From contig NZ_CP011339.1 in the NCBI RefSeq assembly GCF_001264245.1, positions 124,001 through 188,000 on the forward strand: 64,000 bases of DNA, in the 5' to 3' direction. Under the pieces are notes generated by a model. It did not search any database and was not told the DNA's origin. It was given only the letters and a program-made list of their open reading frames with translations. Made by a program: the position numbers and the translations under genes. Each line of letters begins with the position of its first letter. The stretch's first letter is position 1. Shown piece after piece: positions 32,570 through 40,630 of this stretch. This DNA comes from Microcystis panniformis FACHB-1757 (GTDB lineage: Bacteria; Cyanobacteriota; Cyanobacteriia; Cyanobacteriales; Microcystaceae).

Positions 32570-33997
32570 TTAGCCACCGATGCCTAAACGTCCCGCTAAA
32601 CTAGGGCTTAAAGGAATCAGAGTCGCTAACATTAAAAAGAGCAGTAATAAACCCCAACCAGCGCGGGTGTCATCGGGTTCGGTTAACTCGTTTAAATTAG
32701 GTCTTTCCAACTCTCTTTGTAAAAAAGCGACCAAAATTGTCCAATAGAGAGGAATGGGATTACTGGGATTAACTAAGGAAATAATGCCCAAAATAACCAA
32801 AGTGGCCACAGTGGTGCGGCGGGCAATTTTGCGACCATAAATAGCCTGAACAATTCTACCACCATCTAACTGTCCGGCGGGCAGTAAATTAAGGGCAGTA
32901 ATCACCAATCCTAACCAACCGATAACAGTTAAAGGATGCACGGAGATAACAGCATTTTGTAACTCGTCGCCCAAAAATATCCGGGCTAAAGAACCCACTA
33001 AAATTGAACTTTGGAAAAAGTTACTAGGGATTTGAAAAAGGCTGGCCGAATTAGATAAAGTCAGTCCAACGATTAACAAGATTAAAGAAACCAAACCTCC
33101 CAAAGCAGGACCAGCGAAAGCTATATCAAATAGAACACTGCGGTTAGGTAATAAAGATTCAAAACGAGTAATCGCCCCAAAAGAACCAATCTGCCAAGTG
33201 GGAAGAAAATAGGGTAAACTGAGACGAACATTATGGCGTTTAGCGATAATTAGATGACCGATTTCGTGGGCAATTAATACCGACCATAAACCCAAACTCA
33301 GGGGAATTGCTTCTCGATATCTCTGCCAATTACCAAACAAATCAAAACCTAATAGAATTCCAGCTGCTTCTAAGCTAGTGACAAGGGTGGCGACTAACAA
33401 AACTAAAGAGAGATTTTTTTGAGCAAGAGTAGCAGGACTAGGATCGTTAGTTTTGGGAAGGATAATTACCACCGGTTTTTCCTCGGTTCCTTCCACCAGA
33501 AATAAACGATATTTATCGCCAAAATGATTACTTAATTTCTGGGTTAAGCGCGAGTGAACTAGATCCGGTTCTCCCCGTAAATTGCCTTTAAAAATCGCCC
33601 CTTCCTGAAAAGAGATAGTTTCGGTGGCAAAAAAAGTATCTATACCAAAAATACTCTGAATAACTTTTAAATCCTGTTCGGAAATTGGCATCACATCCGG
33701 CACAATTGCTGTCACCGCTGCCGGGATTTCTAGAGGAGTAACGGACTGGCTGACTGCTGGGTTAACTTTCGGTTCAATTATCTGATTGGTTTTCAGTAAG
33801 CGTAAACGGTTGCCCAAATAAATATAGATAATGGTGGAAGCAACCAGTAAAAAGAGAATTACCGCTAGATTGAGATAAATTCCCGCCGCAAATAGCCCGA
33901 AAAAAATTAACCAAGGAGCAATTAGTACCAAGGATTGTAACCAAGGTAAAATTCCCAGTTGGCCGTAGGGTTTAGCCCGATAAAAACTCCAAGTCAA
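32570..33997 (-). CDS. Site-2 protease family (M50) metalloprotease
   Basis: 475 residues or more. Several membrane helices, the zinc-binding LIAHEIGHLIIAKRHNV and the third ligand motif LNLLPAGQLDGGRIVQ place it among S2P/EGY-like intramembrane proteases; the ~100-residue soluble part after helix 2 is typical of the EGY1 group. The annotated start is a TTG at 33997. The frame stays open upstream (AAIAVIFLVAGAIL) to a stop inside the MITE at 34049-34143, with no ATG, so the original N-terminus was probably lost to that insertion. Confidence 0.8.
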   Translation of the reverse strand: MTWSFYRAKPYGQLGILPWLQSLVLIAPWLIFFGLFAAGIYLNLAVILFLLVASTIIYIYLGNRLRLLKTNQIIEPKVNPAVSQSVTPLEIPAAVTAIVPDVMPISEQDLKVIQSIFGIDTFFATETISFQEGAIFKGNLRGEPDLVHSRLTQKLSNHFGDKYRLFLVEGTEEKPVVIILPKTNDPSPATLAQKNLSLVLLVATLVTSLEAAGILLGFDLFGNWQRYREAIPLSLGLWSVLIAHEIGHLIIAKRHNVRLSLPYFLPTWQIGSFGAITRFESLLPNRSVLFDIAFAGPALGGLVSLILLIVGLTLSNSASLFQIPSNFFQSSILVGSLARIFLGDELQNAVISVHPLTVIGWLGLVITALNLLPAGQLDGGRIVQAIYGRKIARRTTVATLVILGIISLVNPSNPIPLYWTILVAFLQRELERPNLNELTEPDDTRAGWGLLLLFLMLATLIPLSPSLAGRLGIGG

Positions 33998-34048
33998 GAT
34001 AGCACCAGCGACGAGGAAAATAACAGCGATCGCAGCAATTTCCGAAGA

Positions 34049-34143
34049 AATAAGCTAAACGGCTTTTACTTCGGATCACCGATATAGACTCCAAAAGGGT
34101 TATAGCTATTGGATCATGCAGGTTAAGTGCCGTTTAGCTTATT
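34049..34143. mobile_element. 95-bp MITE at the 5' end of the S2P gene
   Basis: Perfect 15-bp inverted ends AATAAGCTAAACGGC / GCCGTTTAGCTTATT with no gene between. It sits exactly where the N-terminal helix of the S2P protease would begin, so it supplies the present leader of that gene. Confidence 0.7.
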
Positions 34144-34176
34144 AACCATAGGAAAGTCAAAATTAATAGGTTTTTA

Positions 34177-35096
34177 TCAATCAATTTGATTATAAGCTTG
34201 CAGGGCGGCCCGTAATTGCCCTCGATGCTTTTGTAACAATTCTTGTCCTGCCGCCGCCGAAAGTCCCGTTTTCTGCATTAACAAAGCCAGTTTAACCCGG
34301 CGGCCACTTTTTTCCAGTAAAACAGCCGCTTCCTCGCGACTAACATCGGTAAGGTGGCAGATAATTCGCAGGGCGCGGTCATGGAGTTTATGATTAGTAA
34401 CAGCCACATCGACCATCTGGTTGCCGTAAACCTTGCCTAACATTACCATTGTCCCTGTGGAAAGGATATTTAAAGCCATTTTCGTCACCGTTCCCGCTTT
34501 CAGACGGGTGGAGCCGGCCAGAAGTTCTGGTCCGGTCAATAAGCGGATATCCACATCCACCGCAATCTCCACCTGTTCGGCGGGGACACAACTAATAGCA
34601 ATCGTCGTCGCACCCCGCTGTTTTGCCGCCTGTAAAGCCCCGTGAACGTAGGGAGTAGTACCCCCGGCGGTAATCCCCACTACCACGTCTAATTCGTGAA
34701 TTTCTCGCTGGGCAATAATCGCCGCTCCATCTTCCGCTTTATCCTCCAAATCTTCGGAACTACGCACCAGCGCCGCCGCTCCACCGGCAATAATTCCCTG
34801 TACCAATTCCGGGGGAGTGCAGAAGGTGGGGGACATTCGGCCGCGTCCAAAACCCCCAGCCGGCCACTGGTTCCTGCTCCAATGTAAAAGAGTCTGCCAC
34901 CTTTAGCCAGAGCTTGACCGGTCAGGGAGATTGCCAGGGCCAATTCTTGCCGGGCCATGGCGATCGCTTTTAGGGTTTGGGCATCCTCCTGATTGAAGAG
35001 ATCCACCAATTCGAGCGGGTTTAATTGGTCTAAATTTAGGCTGTTTGGGTTAATTTGTTCGGTTAACAGGTGTCCTCTGCTTTCCCACTGTTCCAT
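34177..35096 (-). CDS. murQ: N-acetylmuramic acid 6-phosphate etherase, frameshifted
   Basis: Cleaves the lactyl ether of MurNAc-6-P during peptidoglycan recycling. Frame one (from 35096) has the SIS-domain YIGAGTSGRLGVLDAAECPP and then derails (PSALPRNW). Frame two, ending at 34177, continues TFCTPPELVQGIIAGG, VVGITAGGTTPYVHGALQ, LAGSTRLKAGTVTKMALN to a complete C-terminus. A sixth base in the G5 run at 34828-34832 joins them as AECPPTFCTPPEL and gives 306 residues, the normal size. Likely a sequencing deletion rather than a true pseudogene. Confidence 0.85.
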
Positions 35097-35291
35097 AACG
35101 GTTTAATTGAGCTTTTTGTAAGATTATTTTTAGTATATAGCGAATCGGTGGGCTAAAAGCTTGACAATTGCCCCCCGAATATTAGATGATAGGAAATTGT
35201 GTCAATTCCTGCTCGGATCAGGTGAAGACATTAGCACAAAAGCTGGAATTTTTTTCAGCTACCTGTACGGCAAAACGAGCGCAGAAAATTT

Positions 35292-35681
35292 ATGAGTTAC
35301 GCGATTATTGAGACCGGTGGCAAACAGATTCGGGTGGAACCCGGTCGCTATTACGATATCGAACTTCTTCCCGTCGATGAACAAAGTACCCATACCATCG
35401 ACAAAGTGCTATTAATCCATGATGAGGATGATATTAGCATCGGTCAGCCCTTTATCGAAGGGGCCACCGTCGAAGGCACTGTCATGCAACATCGTCGGGG
35501 CAAAAAAGTTATTGTCTATAAAATGCGCCCGAAAAAGAAAACCCGTAAAAAACGCGGTCATCGTCAAGAAATTACCCGTTTTATGATTGATTCAATCAAT
35601 TATAACGGTAAAACTCTAGTCGCCACTGCTGCTACCTCCGGCGCTGAAGTTGTGGAAGATAGTAGCGATAAAGAAGAATAA
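35292..35681 (+). CDS. rplU: 50S ribosomal protein L21
   Basis: 129 residues beginning [19 protein letters not shown], with [20 protein letters not shown] and the [15 protein letters not shown] motif of L21, which binds 23S rRNA. A short acidic C-terminal extension ([11 protein letters not shown]) follows the usual end. Followed after 34 bases by rpmA, the normal pairing. Confidence 0.95.
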   Translation: MSYAIIETGGKQIRVEPGRYYDIELLPVDEQSTHTIDKVLLIHDEDDISIGQPFIEGATVEGTVMQHRRGKKVIVYKMRPKKKTRKKRGHRQEITRFMIDSINYNGKTLVATAATSGAEVVEDSSDKEE

Positions 35682-35715
35682 CTTTTACAATCAAAAAAGC
35701 ATTTGGAGAGAAATT

Positions 35716-35985
35716 ATGGCTCATAAGAAAGGTACGGGTAGTACCCGCAACGGACGCGATTCTCGTTCCCAGAGACTAGGCGTTAAGCGCTACGGTGGTC
35801 AAGTGGTAAAAGCGGGAAATATTCTCATCCGTCAACGGGGTACTAAAGTTCACCCGGGTAAAAATGTTGGTCGTGGTGGCGATGATACTTTATTCGCTTT
35901 AATTGATGGTGTGGTCAAATTTGAATACAAGGATAAAAGTCGCCGTCAAGTTAGCGTTTATCCCGCTGAAGTTAGCGCCAGTTAA
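35716..35985 (+). CDS. rpmA: 50S ribosomal protein L27
   Basis: 89 residues from the ATG at 35716 with GGAGAG eight bases upstream. [40 protein letters not shown] and [20 protein letters not shown] are the standard L27 blocks; the N-terminus reaches the peptidyl-transferase centre. An earlier in-frame start overlapping rplU is unlikely. Confidence 0.95.
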   Translation: MAHKKGTGSTRNGRDSRSQRLGVKRYGGQVVKAGNILIRQRGTKVHPGKNVGRGGDDTLFALIDGVVKFEYKDKSRRQVSVYPAEVSAS

Positions 35986-36016
35986 TCCCATCAACCCTGA
36001 TTAATTTTTTCCCTGT

Positions 36017-36045
36017 AACCTCCTAACTCACCCTAGGGGGTTTTT
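36017..36045 (+). terminator. Rho-independent terminator after rpmA
   Basis: AACCTCCT pairs with AGGGGGTT (one wobble pair) around a ten-base loop and is followed by TTTTTC, 31 bases after the rpmA stop. Confidence 0.65.
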
Positions 36046-36131
36046 CAAATAATTTATATCTGTTGACAGGGTAGATCGAACACTCATGGATTAAAATAGT
36101 CCGAAAGTAGCTCGGAAAAGATGAACTGAGT

Positions 36132-37064
36132 ATGATTCTTAAAATTGCCGATATCTTAAAAAATTTGCCCTGGTCTTTCGATTCTACGGCCGAATTACCC
36201 TGGTTGGATCGCTCGCGAGCAGAAAAATCCCTGCAAAAAGCTCGTCAACAACGGCGAATTTCCGAACGAGAATATCAACTCCTTGACCATTGGCGAGAAT
36301 TGGGTTATTGTGTTGTCAAAGATTTAATTCCCGCAACGGCGATCGATAATTTAGTAGCGGAATTAGCCGATTTATTTTTCCTAGAATCGGCTATCCCCGG
36401 ATTAAGAATTGAAGGCATTCAAGCAGAAAATCTACCGGCGAGTTTGAGTCACGAGCAAGTTTTAGCCCTAGATATGGAGCAAAGAAAAGCCTTAGTTAAT
36501 TCTATTTGGCGACTCCATGCCTTTCATGAGATTTCTCCCACTGCTCGAGCAATTTTTGACAATCAAAATCTGAGAGCTTTAGTTAATTTAATTATTGGCA
36601 AATCCTGCGAACCGAGATATTCCATCAACTTCCTGCACGGTACAGAGCAGGGGCTGCACGAGGATATGGCAGTTTTTTATGTTCATCCTGCTAATCATTT
36701 AGTCGGTGTTTGGATTGCCTTGGAAGATATTTCCGCCGATGCTGGCCCGCTAATTTTTTATCCTAAATCTCATAAAAATATCCAAGTAACTGACTTTTTT
36801 CCAGACTATCCCGCCGTCAATCTTAAAAATATTACTGCCGAGCAAATTCCCCAATACCAAGATTATGTTAACCAGCGCGCTCAGAATTATGACTGTCAAT
36901 CATTTACTGCTAAAAAAGGAGAGATTCTTCTCTGGCACGGAATGTTAATTCATGGTGGTGGGAAGATTAATAATACCCTGCTAACCCGTAAATCGATGGT
37001 CATTCATTTTATTGCCGAGGGTGGCGATTACAACGATCGGGCTTTGGGACCTTTTAATTGGTAA
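36132..37064 (+). CDS. Phytanoyl-CoA dioxygenase (PhyH) family protein
   Basis: 310 residues. Fe(II)/2-oxoglutarate oxygenase core: LHEDMAVFYV gives the HxD of the metal triad near residue 178, GPLIFYPKSHK is the typical PhyH turn, and LLWHGMLIHGGG carries the distal His near residue 275; Arg in LLTRKSMVIHF could bind 2-oxoglutarate. Substrate unknown; related proteins act in secondary metabolism. Single gene with its own leader. Confidence 0.8.
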   Translation: MILKIADILKNLPWSFDSTAELPWLDRSRAEKSLQKARQQRRISEREYQLLDHWRELGYCVVKDLIPATAIDNLVAELADLFFLESAIPGLRIEGIQAENLPASLSHEQVLALDMEQRKALVNSIWRLHAFHEISPTARAIFDNQNLRALVNLIIGKSCEPRYSINFLHGTEQGLHEDMAVFYVHPANHLVGVWIALEDISADAGPLIFYPKSHKNIQVTDFFPDYPAVNLKNITAEQIPQYQDYVNQRAQNYDCQSFTAKKGEILLWHGMLIHGGGKINNTLLTRKSMVIHFIAEGGDYNDRALGPFNW

Positions 37065-37104
37065 GATTAATTTACCACTAATAACTCGGAAATAATCGGA
37101 ATAA

Positions 37105-37190
37105 TACTAAATCCGTTTAGTATAGGCTACTTATGAGGAGAGGCAATAGGGGTAATAGATAATCCGTCTTTAATAACTGGATTTAGTATA
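37105..37190. mobile_element. 86-bp MITE related to that at 590
   Basis: Left TACTAAATCCGTTTAGTATA and right AACTGGATTTAGTATA form imperfect inverted ends. Similar in ends and length to the insert at 590-677. A lone CAGCAAGCCCTAAATAT end of the 223-bp MITE family follows at about 37243-37259. No gene lies in 37065-37277. Confidence 0.65.
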
Positions 37191-37277
37191 ACATCGGATT
37201 TTAACAGGTCAAAAGTCTTATTTTAAAAGGGTTTTACCATCATTCAGCAAGCCCTAAATATGACAAATGCCCCGCAA

Positions 37278-37631
37278 CTATTCCGGGTCTGTTTCCCTTG
37301 CTAATACTTCTTGTAGTTGTGGTACTAAGGTCGGCAAATCTTCTCGAATTGTTGCCCAAATTCTACTTAAATTAACTTGAAAATATTCGTGAGTTGCAAC
37401 ATTTCTCATTCCTGCCATTAAACGCCAAGGAATAAGAGGATAGCGAGACTGAATTTCCTTCGGTACATTTCTAGTTGCTTCTCCGATAATAATAAAATCA
37501 TAGAGAACCGCTTTGATATTTGTTTGATTCTTGGCAAATTCCTCAAACGTCATTGCCTTTGTTCGCTGTTCAATTTCACTGATAGATTCTAAAATGTCTT
37601 GAAGGCGAAGTCGCCAATCTCTAGAAGGCAT
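37278..37631 (-). CDS. hepT: HepT-like ribonuclease toxin
   Basis: 117 residues. LQDILESISEIEQRTKAMTF and IPWRLMAGMRNVATHEYF show the HEPN helix bundle with its Rx4HxY active-site motif (RNVATHEY). Partner of the nucleotidyltransferase that overlaps its start by 11 bases. In known pairs MntA AMPylates a tyrosine of HepT to silence its RNase activity. Confidence 0.85.
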   Translation of the reverse strand: MPSRDWRLRLQDILESISEIEQRTKAMTFEEFAKNQTNIKAVLYDFIIIGEATRNVPKEIQSRYPLIPWRLMAGMRNVATHEYFQVNLSRIWATIREDLPTLVPQLQEVLARETDPE

Positions 37632-37911
37632 TGATCAGATCCTCAAGCACAGGTTCCCGTAAATGTTCTCTTAAGGCATCCTGAGTTCCTAAATCCACAG
37701 AGCATCCCAGAATATCTTCTAAATAATACTGTACTTGCAGAAGTTGAAAAAAACCACCTTGTCGATCGAATTCTACTAACAAATCTACATCACTATCGGC
37801 ATCAGCTTTATCCCTGGCCACTGAACCAAATAAAGACAAAGATTTCACCCCTAGTTTTTGTAACTGTTCTCGGTGTGCCTCTAGAATTGCCAGCACCTCG
37901 TCCCGTTTCAT
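37621..37911 (-). CDS. mntA: MntA-like nucleotidyltransferase antitoxin
   Basis: 96 residues from the ATG at 37911 (an upstream ATG at 37936 is possible). LSLFGSVARDKADADSDVDL holds the GSx10DxD signature of minimal nucleotidyltransferases, followed by LLVEFDRQGGFFQLL. Overlaps hepT, forming a MNT-HEPN TA pair of the type that AMPylates its toxin. Lies downstream of accA. Confidence 0.85.
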   Translation of the reverse strand: MKRDEVLAILEAHREQLQKLGVKSLSLFGSVARDKADADSDVDLLVEFDRQGGFFQLLQVQYYLEDILGCSVDLGTQDALREHLREPVLEDLINAF

Positions 37912-38048
37912 TTGGTGTGTCCTTGAACCTGCCATCAATATTATAGCTTTGTCGGTGCAACCCTTAAACTGAAGCTGAAATCTTCCAAATCTACAAAACA
38001 AACTAATCACTGAAAACTCACATCTGATAACTGCTCACTGCTCACTGA

Positions 38049-39038
38049 TTAAGCTGTAGCTTCTAAAAATACGCCTAAATTGCGGAATTTTTGATAACGA
38101 GATTCGCGCCGTTGTTGGGGAGTTAACAAAGATAAAGCCTCTAAATTTTCACTAATAGCGGCTTTTAAATTGGCTGCCGCTCTAATCGGATCAGCATGGG
38201 CCCCTCTGGAGGGTTCAGGAACGATCTGATCGATAATATTTAACTCTTTTAAATCTTTTGAGGTAATTTTGAGGGCAACTGCCGCTTTATCGGATTTTTT
38301 GGCATCTTTCCAGAGAATGGCGGCACAAGCTTCAGGAGTCGCCACGGTATAGACAGAATGCTCTAACATTAACAGGCGATCGCCGACACCAATGCCCAAA
38401 GCACCGCCCGAACCACCTTCGCCAATAACAGTACAAATGATCGGCACATCTAAACGGAACATCTCCCGGAGATTATAGGCGATCGCTTCCCCTTGACCTA
38501 ATTTTTCCGCTTCCACCCCCGCCCAGGCGCCGGGGGTATCAATAAACGTTAAAATTGGCTGATTAAACTGATGGGCGTGTTCCATTAAACGCATGGCTTT
38601 ACGATAACCACCGGGGGCAGCCATGCCGAAATTTCTAGCCACATTATCCTTAGTATCCCGGCCTTTTTGATGTCCGATAATCACCACGGGACGACCGTTA
38701 AAACGGGCAACACCACCCACAAGAGCGGGATCGTCGTAACCACCGCGATCACCGTGTAACTCGAACCATTCATCGGTGATTGCCTGAATATAGTCTAGGG
38801 TACTGGGGCGCCGGGGATGACGAGCTAATTGTAGCCTTTGGGAAGGGGTGAGATTGCTAAAAATCTCACGACGTAATTGATTAGCTCGTTCGTCTAGTTG
38901 ACTAATTTGTTCCGAGACATCTACGCTATTTTCTTGGGCTAATTCTTTAATCTGTTCGATGCGGGATTCTAATTCGTAGAGGGGTTTCTCAAAATCTAGG
39001 AGAAAAATCTTTTTCTCGGTAGTCTCGTTTTTGGTCAT
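38049..39038 (-). CDS. accA: Acetyl-CoA carboxylase carboxyltransferase alpha subunit
   Basis: 329 residues. Transfers the carboxyl group from biotin to acetyl-CoA in fatty-acid synthesis, with AccD as partner. [59 protein letters not shown] and [15 protein letters not shown] are the conserved crotonase-like carboxyltransferase blocks. Full length. Starts [12 protein letters not shown]; no start ambiguity. Confidence 0.95.
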   Translation of the reverse strand: MTKNETTEKKIFLLDFEKPLYELESRIEQIKELAQENSVDVSEQISQLDERANQLRREIFSNLTPSQRLQLARHPRRPSTLDYIQAITDEWFELHGDRGGYDDPALVGGVARFNGRPVVIIGHQKGRDTKDNVARNFGMAAPGGYRKAMRLMEHAHQFNQPILTFIDTPGAWAGVEAEKLGQGEAIAYNLREMFRLDVPIICTVIGEGGSGGALGIGVGDRLLMLEHSVYTVATPEACAAILWKDAKKSDKAAVALKITSKDLKELNIIDQIVPEPSRGAHADPIRAAANLKAAISENLEALSLLTPQQRRESRYQKFRNLGVFLEATA

Positions 39039-39109
39039 AGGTTAGTGGCTAGAAATTTACTTGGAGCTAAGTAGGTAGGCGTTAAAAATTATCAAATACC
39101 CCCCTTGTC

Positions 39110-39285
39110 AAGGGGGGATTAAGGGAGGATTAAGGGGCGATCGGCACCCCCCTTATCAAGGGAGATCCCCCCGCCTATCGGCACCCCCCTTATCAAGGGA
39201 GATCCCCCCGCCTATCGGCACCCCCCTTATCAAGGGAGATCCCCCCGCCTATCGGCACCCCCCTTATCAAGGGGGGCAGGGGGAA
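39110..39285. repeat. 37-bp tandem repeat array
   Basis: Four copies with period 37 (TCGGCA at 39141, 39178, 39215 and 39252), unit made of CACCCCCCTTATCAAGGGAG and ATCCCCCCGCCTATCGG. Each unit folds into a hairpin (CCCCTTATCAAGGG). The same unit, as a 38-bp repeat in the opposite orientation, forms the array at 53560-53955. Lies in the accA-speE gap, which otherwise lacks genes. Confidence 0.85.
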
Positions 39286-39379
39286 TCAGAGGCAAAATCT
39301 ATCTTCAATTTAATTATAACTACTTACTTAATCTTTTCTAGCTTACCGTTTTTCAGCGATCGATTATCGGCAGCTTCGG

Positions 39380-39435
39380 GATAACCTGGAATTATCTCCA
39401 GGTTATCGATCGAATTTTGTCAATTGTTGTATAAT
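39380..39435 (+). promoter_or_regulatory. Hairpin and possible -10 box before speE
   Basis: A perfect 10-bp stem (GATAACCTGG with CCAGGTTATC, 39380-39389 and 39398-39407, loop of eight) precedes TATAAT at 39430-39435, 39 bases before the speE ATG. No convincing -35 box. The hairpin could be a terminator-like barrier or an operator. Confidence 0.35.
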
Positions 39436-39473
39436 GATAGATCGTGCCTTTTTCACCCCAAGGAGGATTAGTT

Positions 39474-40421
39474 ATGGCAGGAAGTGAACTAAAAGCGGAT
39501 CTATGGGTTAACGAATATATTACCCCCTGGGACATTTATAGTCATGGGGTTTCGCGGATTTTAGCCTACAAAAAAACCGCTTTTCAGGAGATGTATATTG
39601 TTGAGTCGGGGGCCTATGGAAAAGCCTTGGTACTGGATGGGAAATGGCAATCTTGTACGGGGGATGAATTTATTTATCATGAAGCATTAGTGCAACCGGC
39701 AATGATTGCCCACCAAGAAGCCAAAACTGCTTTAATTCTCGGAGGTGGTGAAGGTGCGACAACGCGGGAGTTATTGCGTTGGAAAACAATCGAAAAAGTG
39801 ATGATGATCGATATCGATGGGGATGTGGTGGCAGCTTGTAAGGAACATCTTCCCGAAATGCACCAAGGCACTTTTGATGATCCTCGTTTTCAGTTAGTTG
39901 TGGCCGATGCTTTAGAAGTTTTAGACACCACTAACGATAAATGGGATATTATTATCTCCGATCTGGTTGATCCCATCGGAGAGGGTCCTTCTTTCCCCCT
40001 ATTCACGAAAGAATACTTTGAAAAACTACAAAGAGTTTTGGCCGAAAATGGCATTGTTGTTGTTCAATCTGGCCCGGTTTCTCCTCCTTCGGTGATGTAT
40101 CATGCGCGTTTGGTGAATACTTTAAAAGCAGTTTTTCCCTACGTTCATTCCTATTGCGCTCCCACCCCTAGTTATGGTTCCCCTTGGGGTTTTACTCTCT
40201 GTGCTAATCATCCTTTAAATACTCGTCCCGATCCCGATGTGGTGGATGAATTAATCAGCGATACAACTACGGGAGGATTACGTTTAATTGATGGCATGAG
40301 TTTACTAGGAATGTTACAAACTCCTCTCTATATTCGTCAAGCTATCGCACAAAATACGGAAGTTTATACCCTGGCAAAACCTCCGAAATTCTTCGGTCAA
40401 GGAGTAATCAGTAATCAGTAA
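39474..40421 (+). CDS. speE: Spermidine synthase-family aminopropyltransferase
   Basis: 315 residues from the ATG at 39474, preceded by AAGGAGG. LILGGGEGATTRELLRWKTI binds decarboxylated SAM, MIDIDGDVVAACKEH and IISDLVDPIGEGPSFPLF are the acidic substrate pocket. Larger than E. coli SpeE by a C-terminal extension, as in cyanobacterial and thermospermine-type enzymes. The last codons (GVISNQ-stop) are formed by the heptamer repeat array that follows, so the natural end may have been altered. Confidence 0.85.
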   Translation: MAGSELKADLWVNEYITPWDIYSHGVSRILAYKKTAFQEMYIVESGAYGKALVLDGKWQSCTGDEFIYHEALVQPAMIAHQEAKTALILGGGEGATTRELLRWKTIEKVMMIDIDGDVVAACKEHLPEMHQGTFDDPRFQLVVADALEVLDTTNDKWDIIISDLVDPIGEGPSFPLFTKEYFEKLQRVLAENGIVVVQSGPVSPPSVMYHARLVNTLKAVFPYVHSYCAPTPSYGSPWGFTLCANHPLNTRPDPDVVDELISDTTTGGLRLIDGMSLLGMLQTPLYIRQAIAQNTEVYTLAKPPKFFGQGVISNQ

Positions 40422-40614
40422 TCAGTGATCAGTAATCAGTTATCAGTAATCAGTAATCAGTAATCAGTTATCAGTAATCAGTTATCAGTAATCAGTTATC
40501 AGTTATCAGTAATCAGTAATCAGTAATCAGTTATCAGTAATCAGTAATCAGTTATCAGTAATCAGTAATCAGTTATCAGTAATCAGTTATCAGTTATCAG
40601 TTATCAGTTATCAG
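40400..40614. repeat. Heptamer repeat (AATCAGT)/(TATCAGT) array
   Basis: About 30 copies of heptamers alternating AATCAGT and TATCAGT fill the space between speE and recJ (convergent). The array overlaps the last codons of speE and supplies its stop. Same STRR class as 9506-9625 in the opposite strand sense. Confidence 0.85.
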
Positions 40615-40630
40615 TAAATAAGAGTTATAA

